This document shows, in pieces, positions 8,521 through 18,279 of a stretch of DNA of 64,000 nucleotides. The stretch is from positions 5,952,001-6,016,000 of the forward strand of contig JAAHII010000001.1 of assembly GCA_010671905.1 (NCBI GenBank), read 5' to 3'. Position 1 is the first letter of the stretch; each line of letters starts with the position of its first letter. Source of the stretch: Leptolyngbya sp. SIOISBB. Lineage in GTDB: Bacteria; Cyanobacteriota; Cyanobacteriia; Phormidesmidales; Phormidesmidaceae. A program made the position numbers and the translations under genes. The notes below the pieces were generated by a model. The model searched no databases. It saw nothing but the letters and a program-made list of their open reading frames with translations, and was not told the origin of the DNA.

Positions 8521-10004
8521 GCAGGTTTCTCCAAAAGCGGCTCAAAGGGCAAAATCACGCTGAAAGTTGAACCGACTCCCAGCTGACTCGTAAGTTCCAC
8601 GTGACCGCCATGGGCTTCCGCGATCGCTTTCACAATGGCGAGCCCCAACCCGGCCCCTTCGGAGCGCCGACGAGTATGGCTGGCCCGCGCAAAACGATCA
8701 AAAATGTGAGCTTGATCAGCGGCAGAAATGCCCGACCCAGTATCCCGTACCCAAAATCGGAGCTTCTGATTTAATCGTTCGACACCAATTTCAATCAGGG
8801 CATCCGGCTGCGTGTGCTGCGCCGCATTTTGAGCCAGATTGATGAGCGCTCCGGTTAGGCGCAGCCGATCCGCCACGAGAGTTCCCTGCTCCAGGTTTTG
8901 CAGTTGCCAAGTCCGCTCAGCTAAGGTGCCCACTTTAGCGAACAGGGCTTCCATAAAGGTGGGCACGTCGATCATCTCAAGCTGTAAAAAATCAGGGCGC
9001 TCAGACTTTGCCAGCAGCAGCAAATCACTGACAAATCGCCCCATGCGCTCCAGTTCATCCATCACCAGGGCGATCGTCTCAGCTTGCTCCTCAGGGTCGT
9101 CGTCCATAATTTCTAAATGGCCCTGAATGATGGTCAACGGGGTCCGGAGTTCATGACTAGCGTCGTTGATAAAGCGCTGCTGGGTCTCAAAGGCATGTTG
9201 CACTCGATCCATCATGGCGTTAAAGGTCTTGGCCAATTCGGCGAGTTCGCCTGACCCTTGGACTTCTAATCGTTGGGAAAGGGTTTTTTCGTTAATTTCC
9301 TTGGCGGCGGTGGATAACTGCTGCACAGGTTTTAGCAGTTGACGGCTACCTAACCAGGCTAAGACAAAGGCAATGACGACAACGCCAGACGCCACTTTGA
9401 AGAAAACCCAGACCCCGACTAACGCTTCACTCTGTTCTCCCGCTGAGAGGTGAACGGCGACAAAGGTGCCGCGCGACGCGTCCGCGTCCCTGATCAAGGT
9501 CGTTTTATACAAAATTCGACCAATCTCAGGGGCATTGGTGGCAACTGAATCCTCTACTGCCGTGTCGTAGGTCAAGATCGCTTGCATTAGGTCAGAATCG
9601 ATTTGCAAAATTTCTGGTAACGCTCGGGGGTTAGACCGATAAATGTCGCCATCGAGCAGCACGATGTGAAAGTTGTCGTCTTCTGGAATTTTGCTAGCGA
9701 AATAATCGTCGATGAACCTGGTGAGGGCAGGTTGATCGCTTGGAGATTGGGCCTCCCAATCATCATAAGCAGCCTGAAATGCCGCCCGTTCTGCGCGTAA
9801 ATCCGAACGCACTCGGGCGTCGATCTCTGAGAACAAGAAATAGCGAAATAGAGGAATGGAGACAGCGATCGCGCTGAGTAAGGTCGCCGCATACAGGAGT
9901 AAGATGCGCGTCCGAGTTTCGTCGAGGAGCCGCCGTAGCCAGGTTTTGGGCAAAGGTAAAACTGGCAAAGTTGGCGGCGGGGAGGTGGTAATGGGAAGTT
10001 TCAC
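8517..10004 (-). CDS. Membrane sensor histidine kinase (HAMP-HisKA-HATPase)
   Basis: 495-residue sensor kinase. A Pro-rich N-terminus precedes TM1 (about 34-58). A periplasmic sensor of about 140 residues is followed by TM2 (about 197-219) and a HAMP linker (218-270). The HisKA box DASHELRTPL carries phosphorylatable His284. The HATPase domain shows the N box (NLAQNAAQHT), G1 (RDTGSGIS) and G2 (GAGLGLAIVKA). First gene of a minus-strand operon with the OmpR-type regulator. The ligand is unknown; the periplasmic region matches no sensor fold I can name. Confidence 0.94.
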   Translation of the reverse strand: MKLPITTSPPPTLPVLPLPKTWLRRLLDETRTRILLLYAATLLSAIAVSIPLFRYFLFSEIDARVRSDLRAERAAFQAAYDDWEAQSPSDQPALTRFIDDYFASKIPEDDNFHIVLLDGDIYRSNPRALPEILQIDSDLMQAILTYDTAVEDSVATNAPEIGRILYKTTLIRDADASRGTFVAVHLSAGEQSEALVGVWVFFKVASGVVVIAFVLAWLGSRQLLKPVQQLSTAAKEINEKTLSQRLEVQGSGELAELAKTFNAMMDRVQHAFETQQRFINDASHELRTPLTIIQGHLEIMDDDPEEQAETIALVMDELERMGRFVSDLLLLAKSERPDFLQLEMIDVPTFMEALFAKVGTLAERTWQLQNLEQGTLVADRLRLTGALINLAQNAAQHTQPDALIEIGVERLNQKLRFWVRDTGSGISAADQAHIFDRFARASHTRRRSEGAGLGLAIVKAIAEAHGGHVELTSQLGVGSTFSVILPFEPLLEKPA

Positions 10005-10168
10005 GTTGATATCGTGATGAGGGCGAAAGCAATGAGATCTTTCTGGGTAATTGATTGATTTAGTCCTTAAAAGTTCCTAACCGATAATGGCAGGGTAGGC
10101 AACCGGAGAGCATTCCAGTTTTAGAACTGTCTCAGCTACCTGGTTGAGGCTCCCTTGCGGGGCAATGC

Positions 10169-10226
10169 GAGGGGTTGTAATTCCTTTGCTGAAAGGATTT
10201 GATCGCGACCGGATGACAGACCCTAG
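10169..10226 (+). repeat. Dispersed repeat family 2, copy 1
   Basis: It shares the core TTCCTTTGCTGAAAGG and GCGACCGGATGACAG, in the same order and spacing, with 17908-17966. The ends form an imperfect hairpin with right arm GACAGACCCTAG; the left arm is diverged in this copy. Function unknown. Confidence 0.75.
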
Positions 10227-10668
10227 AAGCTGCCAAGGGGCCGGACAGCATTCATATTTGCCAGGTATCATTCATATTTATTTATCAAACTTTTTAAATC
10301 GGCTGACCCGGAAACGTGCTGAAAGCGTCATGAGGGTGGTCGTTAAGCTTAGATAAAACCGATGTGAAGCTGTTTAAGCCAGTCCTACAGGCGTTTATTA
10401 ACCGATCGAACCCGATTACTAACGTACAGAGCATTCACCTCGATGATCGGTAAGTCCCGATACGTTATTCACCGTGAGGTCTGCACAGCGATCGCTGCGA
10501 TATTCAAAATGGCTTTGGTCATGATCTAATGGCTTCATGAGTTTTCGGGGCTGCCGCATCATTGGGTGTCGCGATGAATGAGGACATCCCAGTTCTGCAT
10601 GAGGACGTTTAATCCGGTTGCTCTCACCCGAAGTCTCTGCCCCAAAATTGGCGCCGGGACTTGAAGAT

Positions 10669-10775
10669 CTATCGCAAGCTGCAGTTTGATCAGGTCGCCC
10701 TGGATGGTTGAAACCACTTTTTGGCAAGCATTTCAATTCCGCACTCCGACCGCCGCCTTCCGCCTGCTGCTATAG
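10669..10775 (+). repeat. Dispersed repeat family 1, copy B
   Basis: About 107 bp running from CTATCGCAAGCTGCAG through TTTGATCAGG and TTTCAATTCCG to CTGCTGCTATAG. The ends are near-inverse (TATCGC/GCTATA), like the other family 1 copies, which suggests a short non-coding mobile or foldback element. Confidence 0.75.
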
Positions 10776-11283
10776 CACCCCTTGCCCAATTTCTTAGAGA
10801 AGAAGCTGGGGGATGTCGTGCTTTGCTCTTCATGCCGGGTGGGCGATCTGGCGATTTACGCTGACTTAAGAGTCTTCTCATTCATTGCTCATGAACATTC
10901 ATGAGGTGGGTCTCATAAACGCCTCAGGCTGGCTTTACGTAAATCCTCGACAGTAAAAATAACCAAGACAGCTAAGACTCCTGTGAAAGCCCGTGCCCCT
11001 GTCGGGATTTCCCTTAGTTGACTCCGATCGCTGGCGTTGGAACTGATCTGCAAGGGTCGCAATCCTGCTATCGCCGCCGCTGTAAGACCGCTCTCCTGAA
11101 GACTTTTGAATGATCTTTACAATTGTCAATATAGAAGATAAAGATTTTCTAAGGTCATCTCAGGACAGCAGTTTTAGACTGCGACTAACGACGAGTCTGC
11201 TTGCTAAATCCGATGAATCCGACTTTTTAGTCAATCGATTCTTCGCTCTCGCTTTCCTCACATTTCTACTTAGGGACCTCACC

Positions 11284-12492
11284 ATGAAGTTAATGGTTTA
11301 CTCCCATGATGCTTTTGGGCTCGGCAACATTCGCCGCATGGTCGCCATTTGCGACTACCTGCTCAAAGCCATCCCCAATATTTCGATTTTGGTGGTGTCG
11401 GGCTCCCCCGCCTTGCACCAGCTACGTTTGCCCGTCGGGTTGGACTACATCAAGCTCCCCTGCTTGGGGCGCGATCAAAACGGCACTATGCGGGTCAAAT
11501 TTTTGAATGCTGAGTTCGATGATACCCTCCGGCTTCGGGGCGAACTCATCCGTACAGCGACGGCAAACTTTCAGCCCGATGTTTTACTTGTTGACAAGAA
11601 ACCCAATGGGCTTTGGGGTGAACTGCAGCCCACGTTGGACTATTTGCAGGACCAATCAGTCCCGACTCGACTGGTGTTGCTGCTACGCGATATTTTAGAC
11701 AGTCCGGCGGCGACGATCGCCCAATGGCAGCGCGATCGCTATTACACCCTGGCCGAAACCCTATACGACCAGATTTGGATTGTCGGTACCCCCGATATCT
11801 TTGATGCGCCGACGGCTTATCAGTTTTCCCCCTTACTCAAATCGAAAACCCGGTTTATGGGCTATATCCGTCGAGGGGCAGGCTTGCAAGCTCCTGCAGA
11901 TCTGCGCCGCACCCTGGGCCTGCGACCGACGGAACGGCTAGTGTTGGTCACCCCCGGCGGCGGGGCCGATGGCTTTCAGTTGGTCGACACTTACTTGCAA
12001 AGTCTGCATGAACAGAGTCCCGAACAGCGGACGGTCAGCTTGGTGATTGGGGGACCAGAAATGTCGGCGGCGGATAAGCATCAGCTGCTGCCCCGGATTG
12101 CCTCTCATGATGACTGCCACTGGCTCGAATTCACCCATGATCTGGCGAGCTATATGACCGCTGCTGATGTCGTGGTCTCGATGGGCGGCTACAACACTAT
12201 TGGCGAAATTGTCTCCCTCAAGCGCCGAGCCGTGGTCGTGCCTCGTATTCACCCCGTTGAAGAACAGTGGATTCGGTCCCAGCGGATGGCGGAGTTAGGC
12301 TTGTTCACTGCAATTCACCCGGATGAATTAACGCCAGCGCGGCTGAGCCAAGCGCTCCATCAAGAACTGCAGACAGAGTCGTCATCGCCGGAATACGGTC
12401 TCGACTTGAATGCCTCGCCCCGCATTACCGCAGCGTTGCTAGGGCTGTTAAAGGAAGCGCGACCCGAGGCCAAGCCTGAGCTGGTAGCTTGA
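11284..12492 (+). CDS. Predicted GT-B glycosyltransferase (COG4671-like), first copy
   Basis: 402 residues, start at ATG 11284 with AGGGA upstream; longer starts lack support. The N-terminus MVYSHDAFGLGNIRR resembles the MurG-type loop His-x(3)-Gly-x-Gly. The C-terminal domain has VTPGGGADG and the sugar-nucleotide motif SMGGYNTIGE (near 299), with PRIHPVEEQWIRS after it. This fits the family of predicted glycosyltransferases often found in cyanobacterial exopolysaccharide clusters. The protein at 13855-15030 belongs to the same family. It probably transfers a sugar at the cytoplasmic membrane face; donor and acceptor are unknown. Confidence 0.8.
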   Translation: MKLMVYSHDAFGLGNIRRMVAICDYLLKAIPNISILVVSGSPALHQLRLPVGLDYIKLPCLGRDQNGTMRVKFLNAEFDDTLRLRGELIRTATANFQPDVLLVDKKPNGLWGELQPTLDYLQDQSVPTRLVLLLRDILDSPAATIAQWQRDRYYTLAETLYDQIWIVGTPDIFDAPTAYQFSPLLKSKTRFMGYIRRGAGLQAPADLRRTLGLRPTERLVLVTPGGGADGFQLVDTYLQSLHEQSPEQRTVSLVIGGPEMSAADKHQLLPRIASHDDCHWLEFTHDLASYMTAADVVVSMGGYNTIGEIVSLKRRAVVVPRIHPVEEQWIRSQRMAELGLFTAIHPDELTPARLSQALHQELQTESSSPEYGLDLNASPRITAALLGLLKEARPEAKPELVA

Positions 12493-12550
12493 CCGTTGGG
12501 TCAGATAGGCAACTACAAATCGTCAAGCAGGCTATCTATCGCCAAAGATT

Positions 12551-13854
12551 ATGCATACACAAAAACCCGTTGTGGGCTACTTGCTCAAAACCTTTCCCAA
12601 GCTCTCAGAAACCTTCATCTTGAATGAAATGCTGGAGCTTGAACGCCAGGGCGTCAACCTCCATGTGTTCTCGCTGCGACGGCCTCAAGACCACACCCAC
12701 CACCCTGCAGTGAGCCAGCTCCAGGCCCCGGTGACCTACATTCCCTCGCTGTTGCCCGAGTGGCAACGGGAAGAAGAAACGGCCTTGTTAGACTGCTTGG
12801 CCACTTGGGGGCATCGCGACTTTACGACTTTGATGAATACCCTGCAGTTCTATTGCGATCGCCCCGAAGATCGACGACTCAACGAATTCTTGCAGGGATG
12901 CTACTTGGCTCGCGAGCTAGAACAGTTGGGGATTGGTCATCTGCATGTGCATTTTGCGAATATCCCAGCGGCGACAGCCGAAATCGTCAAACAGATGAGC
13001 GGCATCCCGTTTAGCATGACGGCCCATGCCAAAGATATCTACCTCACGGAGGTTAGTGCCCTCAATCGCCGCTTGCAGACAGCAGAGTTTACCCTGACCT
13101 GCACTGACTACAACCGGCAATATCTGACTCAGATTGCCGGTGCCGAATGTCCCATCCATCTCGCTTACCACGGCATTGATCTGGCGCGATTTACACCGCC
13201 GACCAAAGAACTATCTCCGGCGGCTCCGGGGCCGCTACAGATGCTTTCTGTGGGTCGCTTTTGTGAGAAAAAAGGCTTTCCCTACTTGCTCATGGCCTGC
13301 CACCAGCTACAGGAGCAGGGGATTGATTTTCGTTGTCGCATCGTGGGGTATGGCCCGCTTCAAGCGGCTTTAGAAAATCAAATTGAGGAGCTGGGCTTGG
13401 GCGATCGCGTCACGCTGGTCGGCAAGCTGACCCAAACCGAAGTAATTGCCGAATATCGCCGAGCCGATGTGTTTGTGTTGCCCTGTCAGGTGACTGAAGA
13501 CGGCGATCGCGATGGCATCCCGAATGTGCTGCTAGAGGCCATGGCCATGGGACTGCCGGTGGTTTCCACGGCGATCTCTGGGATTACGGAACTGGTGGAA
13601 TGGGGGAAAAACGGTCTGCTCGTGGCCGAAAAAGATCCTCCCACCTTGGCTGCCGCCTTGGCCCAGTTGGCGGATGATCGCGCGTTGGGCCGCCGTTTAG
13701 GGCTCGCGGGCAGGCGCACCGTTCACCAAAATTTCACCCTGGAGCAAAACGTCGGCCAGGTCAAAGATTATTTGCTCCAGGCGCTACTGACTCAGTCTCC
13801 CCGCTATCCGATCGCGCCGACTACCCTCTCACCCGTTTTGGAGGCCTTGATTTA

Positions 13855-13855
<1 letters not shown>
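12551..13855 (+). CDS. Glycosyltransferase family 4 (group 1)
   Basis: 434-residue GT-B glycosyltransferase, opening VGYLLKTFPKLSETFILNE, a signature of colanic-acid-type GT4 enzymes. His in MTAHAKDIY, the nucleotide-binding loop SVGRFCEKKGFPYLL and the EX7E-type retaining motif (ED..DGIPNVLLEAMAMGLP) are visible. Its TAA stop shares its last base with the next ATG at 13855 (TAATG), so the two genes are co-translated. Acts in the cytosol on nucleotide-sugar donors for surface polysaccharide. Confidence 0.92.
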
Positions 13856-15030
<1,175 letters not shown>

Positions 15031-15136
15031 CCCTCGCCATGCTTGACAACTGCCCTGGTAGACCTCACGCAACGGCTTCCTAAACCGGATTGATCGGCGT
15101 CAGTTCTGCCCTATTTACCCTAATCCCCCGAGAATC

Positions 15137-16336
15137 ATGACTAAACCTCGCATTTGTATTACAACCCTCGAATTTCCCCCCGATGTGGGCGGCGTGGGCG
15201 AGTCAGTTTATCGCATTGCTCACATGCTCAAAGAGATTGGCTACGACGTTCACGTGGCGGTCTTCCATTCCAAACAGCGAAAAGACGATACCCTGCGGCG
15301 ATCGCAGTGCCTCTCCCGTGAGCAAGAGGAGATCTGGGTGCATCGTCTGAGCCCGGCCATTCGCTCAGAACAGCCCATTGTGCAAGATTTTCTCAGCGAA
15401 ATTTACTTCCTGCTGGAGCAGCTCCATGAGCGCTTTCACTTTGACCTGTTTCACGGCTTTTTTGTGAATGAAACGGGATTTTTAACCACGCTGTTGGCGC
15501 AATCAGTGGGCGTGCCGGTGATCAATAGTGTGCGGGGTAGCGACTTACACAAGCACGTGTTTAGCCCCAAGCAGCATGGTCAAATGGTGTGGACGCTAGA
15601 AAATTCTAACTGGGTCACCTGCGTCAGCCGTGCCCTGAAGCGCCGCGCCTGTGTTCTGGTACCAGCACTGCAGCAGCGGTCATCCGCTTTCTGGAATTCG
15701 ATTCAGCCTCTAAGCTTCAACAACCTACCGACCCCGCCTCAGCAACACCAGTTGCAGGGTACCGTCATTGGTTCTGTCGGACGGTTCCGCGACAAAAAAG
15801 GCCTGGAGTTTTTGCTCGATGCTTGTGCGGAGCTGGCCGAGCACCTGCCCTTGACCCTGTTGTTGGTGGGTGACTATGCCGATCGCGAGCGCGCCTATTG
15901 GGAGCAGCAAGTGCAGGCTAGCCCCATTCGAGATCGCATTGTGGTAACGGGGTTGATTGATCGTCAAGCAGCCTTGGCCTACCTACCCTATATCGATATC
16001 TTTGCCATCCCGTCGCTGCATGACGGTTGCCCCAACGCCCTGCTGGAGGCCATGCTCGCGGGTCGGGCCGTAGTGGGGACGAACGTTGATGCCATTGGCG
16101 AAATCTTGCGTGATCGCGAGAATGCTCTGGTGGTGCCGCCTGGCGATGGGGCCGCCCTGACCAATGCCCTGCTGCAACTGGCGCGATCGCCCCAACTCCG
16201 TCACCAACTTGGCCAACAGGCCTGTGAGACGGTCATGACTCAGCTGGCGCCGGTGGTCGAGCAAGCGAACTGGGCCAAAGTTTATGACCGAGTTTTGAGC
16301 GTATCAACCGATAAGGTCGTGGCGCTATCGGCGTAG
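15137..16336 (+). CDS. Glycosyltransferase family 4 (group 1)
   Basis: 399 residues. The N-terminal motif EFPPDVGGVGESVYRIAHML is the donor-domain glycine loop of GT4 enzymes. NSVRGSDLHKHVF, GSVGRFRDKKGLEFLL and the C-terminal HDGCPNALLEAMLAGR (EX7E region) follow. It stands 106 bp after the second COG4671-like gene. Likely another sugar-adding step of the same surface polysaccharide. Confidence 0.92.
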   Translation: MTKPRICITTLEFPPDVGGVGESVYRIAHMLKEIGYDVHVAVFHSKQRKDDTLRRSQCLSREQEEIWVHRLSPAIRSEQPIVQDFLSEIYFLLEQLHERFHFDLFHGFFVNETGFLTTLLAQSVGVPVINSVRGSDLHKHVFSPKQHGQMVWTLENSNWVTCVSRALKRRACVLVPALQQRSSAFWNSIQPLSFNNLPTPPQQHQLQGTVIGSVGRFRDKKGLEFLLDACAELAEHLPLTLLLVGDYADRERAYWEQQVQASPIRDRIVVTGLIDRQAALAYLPYIDIFAIPSLHDGCPNALLEAMLAGRAVVGTNVDAIGEILRDRENALVVPPGDGAALTNALLQLARSPQLRHQLGQQACETVMTQLAPVVEQANWAKVYDRVLSVSTDKVVALSA

Positions 16337-16417
16337 CGATCGCGGGCTCACCACTCAACTCTGAAAGCAGGCTCAACAGGCTCATGGCATAAAGACCATA
16401 GCGGATTTCGGCATCCC

Positions 16418-16645
16418 CTGCGGGAAGAGCAAAGCTCTATGGAATTTGGAATTCGGAGTTCGGAATTCTCTGCGGGAAGAGCAAAGCTTTACGGAATTAA
16501 TAAAGCTGACTGAATCGGCATTTCTGACATTAGGCCAGATGCCGCCACCCTCCGGACACCTAGCCCCCCTTGCTCCTATTACTCTCCGATTCTCTAAACT
16601 CCGACTCCATATCCTGCCCCCTAGCCCCCTAGCCCCCTAGCCCCC
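16418..16645 (+). repeat. Direct repeats and short tandem repeat in spacer
   Basis: Two near-identical 29-bp direct repeats (16418-16446 and 16470-16498), each CTGCGGGAAGAGCAAAGCT followed by GGAATT, flank a short palindromic GGAATTCGG stretch. Further on, three copies of the 9-base unit CCCCCTAGC lie at 16617-16645. No gene is seen between 16337 and 16788. Confidence 0.75.
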
Positions 16646-16788
16646 ATCACTCTCCGAACCGATCTGTAGCGCTACCTCAAAGTAACGCTATAACTAACGC
16701 CCCTCGCCGCGCTTGACCGCCCTGAAAAATTCCACCCCTGGCAATTTGTCCGTTTCGTCCGACTGCATCTTTCTCCTGGAGTTAATCT

Positions 16789-17838
16789 ATGCAACCTAAC
16801 GTCACGATCATTGTTTCACCCCGTGAGCGGTTTAGTCATACTCAAGTAGCCCTCGAAAGCCTGTACTCTCAAACCCAAAGACCGTTTCAACTGATTTATG
16901 TGGATGGCGGGTCACCGCGTTCGGTCCGCGACTATCTACGGCAAAAGTCTGAAGAATGGGGCTTTGAACTCATTCGTACCGAAGACTTTTTGTCCCCCAA
17001 CCAGGCCCGCAATTTGGGGCTCGCTCAGGCCAACACGGAATATGTGGTTTTCATCGACAACGATGTCGAAGTGGCCCCCCATTGGCTAGATCATTTGGTC
17101 ACCTGTGCCAACGACACTCAAGCCACGGTCGTGTGTCCCCTTACCTGCATCGGCAAACCCCTCGGCGAAACCATTCACCTAGCGGGGGGCGAGGCTCGGA
17201 TCGTCCTGCAGGTCAAAGGTGAAGAGCGGCAGCGGCGAGTTCATGAAAAGCACTACTTTGTGAATCGCCCGGTGGCTGAAGTCGAAGAGCAGTTGCAACG
17301 TCGGCAATGTGAGTTTGCCGAGTTTCACTGTATGTTGGTGCGGCGCTCGCTCTTTGACCGCATTGGTCCCCTGGACGAAAATCTGATCAGTACTCGGGAA
17401 CACATTGACTTTTGCCTAACAGTGGCTCAGGCGGGAGGGACGGTCTATTGCGAACCGGCCTCAGTTGTTACCTACGTGCCCGAAGTGCTCTCCCGCTGGT
17501 CCGACTTGGCGTTCTTTATGCTGCGGTGGAGTGACGAATGGGAAGTCCGCAGTCTCAAATACTTCCGCAAAAAGTGGGATTTGCCCAAAAAAGACAAGTA
17601 CTTCAAAAAGCGCTACCGCCGTCTCGGCTACCGTCGCCATCAGGCCTTTGTCAAACCCTGGGTCAAGCGGCTGCTATTTGGTCAAGCGCCCCCAACCGTC
17701 TTAAAGCCGCTTTTAGCGCTGGAACATCGCCTGAACAGATGGGTCACTGATCGTTATTATCGCCAGCATCCTGAGCGCCAAACGCTACCGAAGCGGCCGG
17801 TCGTCTCGACTCCCGTTCAGTCTCAGCACGTTGCTTAG
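16789..17838 (+). CDS. Glycosyltransferase family 2
   Basis: 349 residues, GT-A fold. It starts NVTIIVSPRERF, with the nucleotide-binding Asp39 in YVDGGS and the metal-binding DXD (Asp90-Asn-Asp92) in VVFIDNDVEV. The acceptor-side ED-type motif is represented by STREHIDFCL. The C-terminal third is basic (KKRYRRLGYRRH), which may anchor it to the membrane surface. A clean CTGGAG ribosome-binding site precedes the ATG. Member of the polysaccharide locus. Confidence 0.9.
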   Translation: MQPNVTIIVSPRERFSHTQVALESLYSQTQRPFQLIYVDGGSPRSVRDYLRQKSEEWGFELIRTEDFLSPNQARNLGLAQANTEYVVFIDNDVEVAPHWLDHLVTCANDTQATVVCPLTCIGKPLGETIHLAGGEARIVLQVKGEERQRRVHEKHYFVNRPVAEVEEQLQRRQCEFAEFHCMLVRRSLFDRIGPLDENLISTREHIDFCLTVAQAGGTVYCEPASVVTYVPEVLSRWSDLAFFMLRWSDEWEVRSLKYFRKKWDLPKKDKYFKKRYRRLGYRRHQAFVKPWVKRLLFGQAPPTVLKPLLALEHRLNRWVTDRYYRQHPERQTLPKRPVVSTPVQSQHVA

Positions 17839-17910
17839 GGCGCGTCATCAATTAATCCCAGAAGCCTTTGGGGTAAAGCATTGCCGCGCCCGCCTTCACG
17901 CCATCGGCTA
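17838..17910 (+). repeat. Dispersed repeat family 3, copy 1
   Basis: It begins on the last base of the glycosyltransferase stop codon and reads GGGCGCGTCATC, ATTAATCCCAG, GCCGCGCCCGCC to CGGCTAG. A second copy at 24972-25046 also begins on the last base of a TAG stop. It leads directly into a family 2 element. Confidence 0.75.
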
Positions 17911-17966
17911 GGGGCTGTCGTTCCTTTGCTGAAAGGGTTTGGCCGCGACCGGATGACAGTCCCTAG
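17908..17966 (+). repeat. Dispersed repeat family 2, copy 2, foldback
   Basis: Ends CTAGGGGCTGTC (17908-17919) and GACAGTCCCTAG (17955-17966) are inverse complements at 11 of 12 positions. The interior matches 10169-10226. Could fold into a hairpin in RNA or DNA. Confidence 0.75.
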
Positions 17967-18054
17967 CCAGAAAGTTCAGAGCGCCCCGGTGTCGTCATCT
18001 TCCTAAGCTAGGTAACCGGGGCAGCTGTTCCCAATTCGAAGGGCGAAATTTTGC

Positions 18055-18150
18055 CCTATCGCAAGCCGCAGTTAGCTTAGGCCATTGCAGATCGCTGAAA
18101 CTCTGATTCAGCAAAGACTTTACTTCTGAACTCTGCATGCTGCACTCGGC
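18055..18150 (+). repeat. Dispersed repeat family 1, copy C
   Basis: It starts CCTATCGCAAGCCGCAG and contains CAGATCGCTGAAACTC as in copy E, but its right part is diverged. It lies in the 441-bp gap before the ABC exporter; the rest of that gap (18151-18279) shows no gene. Confidence 0.65.
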
Positions 18151-18279
18151 GATACCCCATGCCGGACTCTTGGCTAACCGTTTTCAGCATCGTCGTTAGC
18201 CATCCGTCTCCCCTTCCTCTACGTCTATGACCGGGCACTTCTCCCCTCTATCGCGTCAAACCTGACTTTAACTGTCACT

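Larger units (their letters stand above)
10005..11283. other. Long intergenic region with dispersed repeats
   Basis: About 1.28 kb separates the divergent kinase gene and the polysaccharide locus. It holds one copy each of repeat families 2 (10169-10226) and 1 (10669-10775). No convincing protein gene is seen; the in-frame extension from 11110 into the first glycosyltransferase shows no family resemblance. The promoters of both flanking operons must lie here, but no clear -35/-10 pair was identified. Confidence 0.5.

Noticed and set aside
11110-11283. 58-codon N-terminal extension of the first glycosyltransferase
   Set aside because: No resemblance to the family, and ATG 11284 gives the normal glycine-loop N-terminus with a ribosome-binding site.
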